Positions 1 through 6,000 of a DNA stretch of 8,147 nt are shown piece by piece. Origin of the DNA: Planctomycetaceae bacterium (GTDB lineage: Bacteria; Planctomycetota; Planctomycetia; Planctomycetales; Planctomycetaceae); assembly GCA_015487825.1 (NCBI GenBank), contig WFOZ01000728.1:1-8147 (forward strand). Direction: 5' to 3'. Position 1 is the first letter of the stretch. Each line of letters opens with the position of its first letter. The position numbers and the translations under genes were made by a program. The notes beneath the pieces were generated by a model, which was given only the letters and a program-made list of their open reading frames with translations, was not told the origin of the DNA and ran no database searches.

Positions 1-1159
1 GGATAAGCATTGACTGATTACAATCAACTTTCACTCTTACGTTTGCCTGTGCCGGTGAAGCTTCCAGAGCATTCTTGATGGTACCTCGCAATGCCTGGGC
101 GGTTACATGGGGGCCGACACTGACTTTGCAAGTGGTTGCTTCGGGGGAAATCTGTGTGATGACACGCGAAGGCTGTTTGACTTCTTTCATGATCAGATCT
201 AGCAGTTCTTTACCGGTCAGAGTTTCTTTTTTCTCGATTGTTTCTTCACCAGCCTGGGCAGACATGTGGTTCAGAATAAATCGACAGCGCTCCAGTTCAG
301 AGCGTATCAGGGCGACATCATCCTGAAACTGAGAATTATCCTGTTGGGAGGCGTTTAGTCCGTGTTGTAATTCTCCGATAACGATGGCGATTGTTCCTAA
401 AGGAGTGGCCAGTTCGTGCGCTGCCCCGGCTGCCAGAGTGCCGAGTGCTTCCAGTTTTTCACCACGAATTCGCTTGGCTTCCAGATCGCGAATAATTAAT
501 TCCCGAGTTCGTAATTTCGATGTGACCAGCGTCGAAAAAAAGATGATCACCGAAGCACAGGTGATAAAAGCACAAAGTACGCCGTTATGTGCCAGAGTGA
601 TGATTCCGGTTTCTCGAATTTCGGGGAGAAAGTTCTGCAATGTCTCCACTGGCAATGAATGATGATCATACAGCAGAAAAGCAAAACAACAGATTGCCAG
701 CAGGTTCAGGCACCAGGCAACCCAGGCAGCCAATTCAATACCGACCAGACAAAGATTAACAAGATAAAAAATCCAGAACGGATTGCTGGGGCCTCCGCTG
801 TAGTAAAGCATTCCGGTAAGCAGTAGTAAATCGAAAGCCATTACCGCTGCAAGCACCACCGGCCAGACACGAAAGTGCCCAGACTCCTCCAGCGACTTTC
901 GATATCTCAGGTACCACATCGTCAGAAACAGATTGCTTAATGCTGCCACGCTGATGGTGATCAACAGGGGGATCAGTTCAAGATTGATTTCGAACAAATA
1001 GTTTACAATCAGCACAACAAACAGTTGCCCCAGAACGGCCACCCAGCGCAGCAGGATAAACCAGTCAATGCTGATCGCTCCGGAAGAACCTAATGCAGCT
1101 GGTTGGGATTTCGCCTGTTGAATATCGCCTGCAATGGGAATAGCAGAAGTTGACGCCAT
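1..1159 (-). CDS. RegB/PrrB/ActS-type redox-sensing membrane histidine kinase, C-terminus cut off by left window edge
   Basis: This is a sensor kinase that autophosphorylates a histidine and should pass phosphate to a RegA/PrrA-like regulator, which is not in the window. Read from the ATG at 1157-1159, the frame is open for 386 residues to base 2. Residues about 33-210 contain about six hydrophobic segments, opening with LRWVAVLGQ, typical of RegB. The loop motif GGPSNPF (residues 122-128) matches the GGxxNPF heptad that binds quinone in RegB. The H-box is AHELATPLGT with the phospho-accepting His at 248, preceded by ALGTLAAGA. Cys292 in ELERCRFIL, 44 residues after that His, sits where RegB has its redox-active cysteine (40 residues after His225 in Rhodobacter). 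The N-box begins at NALEAS (363-368); the G-boxes are beyond the edge. The start is supported by AGAAGGTG about 6 bases upstream. The family call is strong; orthology to proteobacterial RegB in function is inferred. Confidence 0.9.
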   Translation of the reverse strand, partial: MASTSAIPIAGDIQQAKSQPAALGSSGAISIDWFILLRWVAVLGQLFVVLIVNYLFEINLELIPLLITISVAALSNLFLTMWYLRYRKSLEESGHFRVWPVVLAAVMAFDLLLLTGMLYYSGGPSNPFWIFYLVNLCLVGIELAAWVAWCLNLLAICCFAFLLYDHHSLPVETLQNFLPEIRETGIITLAHNGVLCAFITCASVIIFFSTLVTSKLRTRELIIRDLEAKRIRGEKLEALGTLAAGAAHELATPLGTIAIVIGELQHGLNASQQDNSQFQDDVALIRSELERCRFILNHMSAQAGEETIEKKETLTGKELLDLIMKEVKQPSRVITQISPEATTCKVSVGPHVTAQALRGTIKNALEASPAQANVRVKVDCNQSMLI

Positions 1160-1178
1160 CTTTCACCTTCTCATAATT

Positions 1179-1200
1179 CTGAAACAGATTGTTGTTTCAG
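1179..1200. promoter_or_regulatory. Inverted repeat upstream of kinase gene, candidate operator
   Basis: Two perfect 8-base arms, CTGAAACA (1179-1186) and TGTTTCAG (1193-1200), are separated by 6 bases. The repeat ends 20 bases before the kinase start codon. On the minus strand a TATTAT hexamer (1204-1209) lies just upstream and could be a -10 box, which would place the repeat over the transcription start. No good -35 hexamer was found for it. The repeat is directly visible; a role as a regulator binding site or leader hairpin is inference. Confidence 0.4.
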
Positions 1201-1351
1201 TGGATAATAAAATCTTCAAAGTGTGAGTAAGCTAACAGATTATGCATTTCGCAACGAGTTACAGTGGGTAGGTTCTCTCACATGCAATAGTAGATGCCCG
1301 TGTCCATATTAAGTGATTTACCAATCGTTTGTAAATTATGTATTTGGTTAC

Positions 1352-1380
1352 TTGAATCAGTTGTCTGTGAGAAGTATTGT
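1352..1380 (+). promoter_or_regulatory. Candidate sigma-70-like promoter of the Cys-rich protein gene
   Basis: TTGAAT (1352-1357) and TATTGT (1375-1380) each match four of six consensus bases and are separated by the ideal 17 bases. Transcription would begin near 1387, giving a leader of about 65 bases. The remaining part of the 1160-1452 spacer shows no open reading frame or RNA gene that I recognise. The call rests on hexamer matches only. Confidence 0.3.
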
Positions 1381-1393
1381 GAATTACCGACGT

Positions 1394-1412
1394 GAAAGTC
1401 TGCGAGACTTTC
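1394..1412 (+). promoter_or_regulatory. 5'-leader hairpin before the Cys-rich protein gene
   Basis: GAAAGTC (1394-1400) and GACTTTC (1406-1412) form a perfect 7-base stem with a 5-base loop, TGCGA. It lies between the candidate promoter and the ribosome site of the gene at 1453, so it would be near the 5' end of the transcript. There is no T-tract after it, so it is not a terminator. It could stabilise the mRNA or be an operator; neither can be decided from the sequence. Confidence 0.4.
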
Positions 1413-1436
1413 CTACCTACCCTGATTGTTCTTACC

Positions 1437-1443
1437 AAAGGAG
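1437..1443 (+). promoter_or_regulatory. Ribosome binding site that fixes the start at 1453
   Basis: AAAGGAG ends 9 bases before the ATG at 1453. An in-frame ATG at 1426 lies upstream of this site and would put a polar stretch (MFLPKELPL) in front of the signal peptide. The ribosome site and the signal peptide both favour 1453. Confidence 0.75.
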
Positions 1444-1452
1444 CTTCCTCTG

Positions 1453-1896
1453 ATGTTGCGTCGTATTTTTTTGAGTCTGGCTATGGTTAGCCTTCTGTCT
1501 GTTTCTGCAAATGCCGCTGATATTGATGTTTCCAATGCGAAATGTCCTGTCTCTAAAACCAAGCCTGCTGTTGCCGGCCAGTCTGTTGATTACAATGGTG
1601 CGAAGGTTTTTCTGTGCTGTGGTAACTGCAAAAAAGCGTTCAGCAAAGATCCTGCTAAATTCGCTGCTCGCGCCAATGCTCAATTGGTTGCCACCAAGCA
1701 GGCCAAGCAGAAATGCTGCCCGTTGACCGGCGGTAAGCTGAATGGTTCTACTGTCATTACTGTTGCTGGTGCAAAAGTCTGCTTCTGCTGCAACAACTGC
1801 AAAGGCAAAGCCGAAGGTAAGAAGGGCGATGCTCAAGTTGATCTCGTCTTCGGAAAAAAAGCTTTCAAGAAAGCTTTCAAAGTTTCTGAAAAATAA
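1453..1896 (+). CDS. Small secreted protein with two YHS/TRASH-like Cys-rich metal-binding modules
   Basis: The 147-residue product begins with a signal peptide (basic MLRR, hydrophobic core, probable cleavage after the ANA at residues 19-21). Two similar modules follow. The first has CPVS at 31, then GAKVFLCCGNCKKAFSKDP with Cys 55, 56 and 59. The second has CCPLT at 88-92, then GAKVCFCCNNC with Cys 110, 112, 113 and 116. A leading CP(V/L) followed about 22-23 residues later by a CCxxC cluster is the pattern of YHS/TRASH domains, which bind or traffic heavy metals such as copper. Only the first module keeps the F-x-K-D-P tail of YHS domains. The second instead ends in a Lys-rich segment with KKAFKKAF, encoded by an 11-base sequence repeated at 1858-1868 and 1870-1880. 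The protein should act outside the inner membrane. It is a single-gene unit with its own leader and terminator, divergent from the kinase. Metal identity and function are unknown. Confidence 0.85.
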   Translation: MLRRIFLSLAMVSLLSVSANAADIDVSNAKCPVSKTKPAVAGQSVDYNGAKVFLCCGNCKKAFSKDPAKFAARANAQLVATKQAKQKCCPLTGGKLNGSTVITVAGAKVCFCCNNCKGKAEGKKGDAQVDLVFGKKAFKKAFKVSEK

Positions 1897-1918
1897 CTTC
1901 GGTGAAGTTGAATAAGTC

Positions 1919-1951
1919 AAAGCACCTTCGAGCCTCGAAGGTGCTTTTTTT
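1919..1951 (+). terminator. Strong intrinsic terminator of the Cys-rich protein gene
   Basis: Arms AAAGCACCTTCGAG (1919-1932) and CTCGAAGGTGCTTT (1934-1947) are exact complements around one base, so the real loop opens inside the arms. The run of T continues through 1951. It begins 22 bases after the stop codon and lies between two convergent genes. Read from the minus strand it also forms the hairpin but is followed only by TTTGACTTATT, so termination of the lipase transcript here is possible but weaker. Confidence 0.9.
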
Positions 1952-1962
1952 ATGGCTGGAAT

Positions 1963-2817
1963 CTACTGCTGCACCTCGGCGGTAAATTGTCCCGTTTTCA
2001 GAAACCGGACCGCTGCTTCAATGACCCTGGCGTCTCGCATTAAGAACATGTGCAGGCAGGGGAGTCTCAGGAAATCTGCTTCACCTTGCAAATGGGCGCT
2101 GGCGATGGTCACGGTTCCATCATCATCGCCAGGTAACCAGGGATTGTACCCGTTAGAGTTTTCTCCTCGTCCTCCTGCAATAACACCAAACGGAACTGTC
2201 GGGGCAGGCAGTTTACGGGGAGAGTTTTCTGCGTTAGTAGCCAGCTGCTGGCCTGCCTGACCGAGCAGCCATTGAAAGGGCAGAAAGTTTTTCAATGCTT
2301 CTGCCATTTCTGCACCCTGATTGGGAGTGCCCAGCATAATCACTTTATCAACTCTGTTATCTTTATAATCCTGAAACCAGGCGCGTATTACCAGGCCGCC
2401 CATGCTGTGGCCGATCAATGAAATCTGCTCAATCCCTTCGAGTGACTTAAGAACCTGCTGTAAATCGGAAGCGGCCTGTTCGATCGTAATTTGCGTACTC
2501 GGATAATCCACTGAAAAAACGAGATACCCCTGTTTTTCCAACTCGCGTCTGAAGGGGGAGAACGATTTTGCAGAACGCATGATTCCATGTAACAGCACCA
2601 CTGCTTTGCCGGTCATCGGCTGTAAATCATGAATCTTTCGCTGCTTGTTCAATTCCGAAAGACAATCTTCAAACGTGCCCGATGCATAACGTCGATCTTT
2701 TCCATCGAGCAGACGATAATGCTGAGTCTGTACCTTCCTTTGAATTCGCCAATCCCGAAAAAAATGGACATCTCCCCAGAACTGTCTCCCGCCAAGAGTT
2801 TTTATTTTGGGTTTCAT
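1963..2817 (-). CDS. Alpha/beta-hydrolase fold lipase/esterase (triacylglycerol lipase-like)
   Basis: The 284 residues from the ATG at 2815-2817 carry a complete serine hydrolase signature. VVLLHGI (73-79) holds the oxyanion-hole HG, LIGHSMGG (134-141) is the nucleophile elbow with Ser138, PGDDDGTV (229-236) supplies the likely acid Asp, and CLHMFL (254-259) the likely catalytic His256. LGTPNQG (162-168) is also typical of lipases. The N-terminal block TLGGRQFWGD with WRIQRKV and RLLD is a conserved-looking extension before the fold. Substrate is not identifiable. The ATG at 2817 has no convincing ribosome site, and the frame is open upstream to 2925 and encodes a signal peptide, so the real product is probably about 320 residues and exported. 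It converges on the Cys-rich protein gene and lies downstream of the giant propeller gene in the same direction. Confidence 0.85.
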   Translation of the reverse strand: MKPKIKTLGGRQFWGDVHFFRDWRIQRKVQTQHYRLLDGKDRRYASGTFEDCLSELNKQRKIHDLQPMTGKAVVLLHGIMRSAKSFSPFRRELEKQGYLVFSVDYPSTQITIEQAASDLQQVLKSLEGIEQISLIGHSMGGLVIRAWFQDYKDNRVDKVIMLGTPNQGAEMAEALKNFLPFQWLLGQAGQQLATNAENSPRKLPAPTVPFGVIAGGRGENSNGYNPWLPGDDDGTVTIASAHLQGEADFLRLPCLHMFLMRDARVIEAAVRFLKTGQFTAEVQQ

Positions 2818-2925
2818 GGAGAGTAAATCCAGCTCTTTTTTCTCTTGTGAAGATGCAGTCCCGCCTGAGAGGATCAGCAGGAATAAAACAGGAATGATTA
2901 GTAAAATGCGAATCAGATTTTCCAG
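2818..2925 (-). other. In-frame signal-peptide extension of the lipase without a standard start codon
   Basis: Upstream of the lipase ATG the same frame is open for 36 codons up to a TAA at 2926-2928. It encodes a short polar start (LENLIR), a long hydrophobic core rich in Leu, Ile, Val and Phe, then SGGTASSQ and a charged segment, which is a textbook Sec signal peptide. There is no ATG, GTG or TTG in the extension. The first codon after the stop is CTG (2923-2925), and another CTG lies at 2914-2916. No strong ribosome site precedes either. Use of a CTG start, or a sequence change of a former ATG, are the two simplest readings. Confidence 0.6.
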
Positions 2926-2988
2926 TTATTCTTGGTTGAACTGATTGGTTAGATACCTTACAGGGGCAAGTTGTTTTGGTTGAGTTCT

Positions 2989-3030
2989 AAAAACCGTGTG
3001 CTACGGCCTGGTAAAGGAAATGAATTTCCT
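2989..3030 (-). terminator. Weak terminator-like hairpins after the giant propeller gene
   Basis: Just after the stop codon at 3032, the minus strand can fold AGGAAA with TTTCCT (3015-3030, 4-base loop). It can then fold CCGT with ACGG (2994-3006, 5-base loop), followed by a run of five T ending at 2989. The second stem is only four pairs, so termination would be partial at best and read-through into the lipase gene is plausible. Confidence 0.3.
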
Positions 3031-3031
3031 G

Positions 3032-6000
3032 CTACTGGTCTGCTTCTTTTTGTTTTGGTCTGAGTGTATAAACCGAATTGTAAGAGTGCATGCGGATCTG
3101 TTTTTTTGTAAAGCTCCAGCTGATTTGATTAGGTGGTTGCTGGGTGGTGAATGACTTTTCGAAAACCGGTTTGCCGGTTTGTTTATCAAGAACAAGCATC
3201 CGAAACATATTGATCGTCAGTTTGTGAATTCGTTCATGTTTCCTGGTAACCAACAGCAATACAGGAATTTGATCGAGATCCTGCAGGATCAGGCTCAAGC
3301 CCTTCGTGGCATGTTTCCATAATTGCTCTCCCGTTTTGCGATCAATCGCGACGATAAAGCCATTAACATACTGGTTATGAATACTGAGGTAGGAAGAACG
3401 GTGAGAGGAAGTGTTGACGATCAGGAAAATCCGGTTTGCATCGCTGAATACCAGCAGATTCCCTTTCACATTTCCGATGTCCCCTTCCAGCAGCAATTCA
3501 CCATCGCTTAAGGCAATTACCTGGACTGTTCCGCTTTGTTTGATGATGATGAGCGAGTTCTCGTCCAGTTTTCCGATGTAGTCGTCGGTTCCGATACCAA
3601 ATTCCCAGAGGCTTTCCCGAGTGACAAAATCAATGGCAGAAATTTTCATGGAGTTACTGGTAAGGCCCAGGATACCGGAGCTGTTACGTTGCACGGTAAT
3701 CATCTGATGTTGGGTCACTGCAATGCTCTGATGGATCAGCGGGGAAATTTCATCGGTTTCAATCTGCCGTCCATCTGCGGTACTGATGATGATTGTTTCT
3801 GTACTGTTTGGTGTCAGAATGCAAAGGTAGTGCTCGTCGCCATAAACGGCGGTTCCGGCTGGTATGCCACGGCGGATCCAGCGGGTTTCTCCATTAAGGG
3901 GATCAACAGCAACCAGTTCCTGCCTGCCGAAATAGCAAATCGTATGAGAAGTGGAAATCGCCAGAGGACCGAATTTCCCATTGGAATTATTAATCCGCAA
4001 CCGGTTTGCAGCTACTGATGTTTTATGTAAACCCGAAAGTTTCTGTAGAGTTGCTCGATTGGTGTAGATGTTACTTACGCGAGAAGTAATCGGCTTTGAC
4101 CAGACCAGACGCTGGTCCGGAAGCGAATAACACTGGAGCATTCCTTTGTAGTAAAGCGTCAGCAGATGCCCATCGATACGAACCGGAAGCACATTTGCCG
4201 ATGCAGAGTTTTCCACTTGCTGTAGCGGAATCGACCAGAGGAGTTCATCATCCTGAGTTCGGAATATTTTCAAACGGCTATTATTGTAATTAAACAGAAA
4301 ACGATGTTCTTTGAAAAAAGGTAGATCCGATGGGGAAATATTTACAGTTCCTTTCTGTTGAATTCCATTTGAAGAACCAATGCGTACCACTTCAAACTCT
4401 TCGTTTGCCCAGGAGCTTTCAGAAGGATAGTTCAACTTCGGATTCAACCAGTTTTCCTGCTCTTTTTCCTGCAGCCATTCACCTACCGTCAGGCCATCGA
4501 GCAGGACCAGGTCTGCCTCCTTTTCTTTCAGAGATTCCAGGTAATACAGGGCGTCCGAATGTAGCCCAAACTGATGCAGTAGTTCAGCCCGTTTCGCGAT
4601 AGAAGTTGCAATCACAGATTCATCATCCTGCTGCGCCATTGTGTTGAGGGCAAATTGTGCGGTTGCAAAATCTTTCTGCTCTGTTGCCAGTTCTACCATG
4701 CGAAAATAGATGGGTTCGATATCGGGATGGAAACCGTAAATGCGTATTACGTGCAACATCTGTTGCAGGTCGTTGGAATCAATCGCCTGCTGGACGGACT
4801 GATTTACCATGCGAATAATCTGTGAAGTGATTTCTCCGGAAGAGTTGTCCCAGAGTTCTTTCAACTGTGCATTGAGCCAGACATCCTGCCGGGAAGAGAA
4901 GGAGGCATCGTGCGAGTCGCGAAGCAGGGTATTGCTCCTGAAATTTGCCAGCTCTGCATATGCTTCAATGGCGGAAGCATACTCTTTGCGCGTTACCATT
5001 CGCCTGGCACGTAAACGCAGGTAGCGTTGTCGATCCACATCGGTTTCGATGAAGTTGGGAATCTGTTGAAATTCCTGATCATACTTTTCCGGATGATTTT
5101 TGACCGTTACGATCAGACATTCAAGCATCTGTCTGCGATACTGCGAACGCAGGGAATCATCGAGAGAATGGACATCTATTTTGGTTAATTCCCTCAGTCC
5201 GGCTTCGTGTTGGTGATCCAAAGAGAAAATCTTTGCCTGTTTCAATAATGACCACGGGTCTTGAGGATTTTCCTGCAATCGCTGTTTGATTTTCTGTTCA
5301 ACTTCATCTTTAGGTTGGAACATGGCTATTCTATCGGGGCCTGCGGAGATCAGTTTTCCCTGAGCCATTACCAGATTCCCAAGTCGTAAGCCGGCATCGG
5401 CAACGCGAGAGCGAGAGGAAAATTCTTTTTTATCCAAATCAAAATACCAGATCTCCTGCTGGCCAATGGGTAACATCACCTGATTCCCCATAATCAGACC
5501 GCGACCACAGGGAATTTGCTCAGACCTTGACTGATCAGAATCAAAACTGGCGAATGGAACCATCCAGGTTTCTTCGCCGGTGTTGATGTCATAGCCCGTC
5601 AAATCTTCTTTGTTGACAACAATCAGATCTGATTTATACGACCCGAGTGGATACAGCCCCTGCTTCAACCCGGTATTTCTCCAGCGTTCTTTACCATCAG
5701 TCAATCGATAGCCGATAAGAGATGCCTCTTCGAGTGGGGCATAAATAACTGTTTGCCCGGCAATGATCGGCGGGGTTGCGAACCACCGATCCTGGAGAGT
5801 CCCGACATTCGCCATCAGAATGCTGCCACCTCGTTGGCGTAACTGGCGAGATTGTGTGTCCTGTTGCTTCTTGGTGTAACGGGAAATCCAGAGGATATCG
5901 TGAGACTGACGGTCAATTCCAACAAGCAGCCCGACGTTGGTCGGGCAAACCAGTACACCCTCAGCAAATGCAGGTTGAGAGGCCCACCATCGCCGTCCCA

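Noticed and set aside
384..662. 92-codon plus-strand frame, and a shorter one at 75-326
   Set aside because: Both are antisense to the kinase frame, which has intact H-box and N-box motifs.
1432..1920. 162-codon open frame on the minus strand over the Cys-rich protein gene
   Set aside because: It is antisense to a gene with a clear signal peptide, ribosome site, Cys motifs and terminator; its own translation shows no recognisable domain.
1952..2260. 102-codon plus-strand frame beginning in the terminator T-run
   Set aside because: It is antisense to the lipase C-terminal half with its catalytic His and starts within a terminator.
3536..4018. 160-codon plus-strand frame inside the propeller gene
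   Set aside because: It lies opposite a well-supported coding region with repeated propeller motifs and shows no signal peptide, domain or ribosome site.
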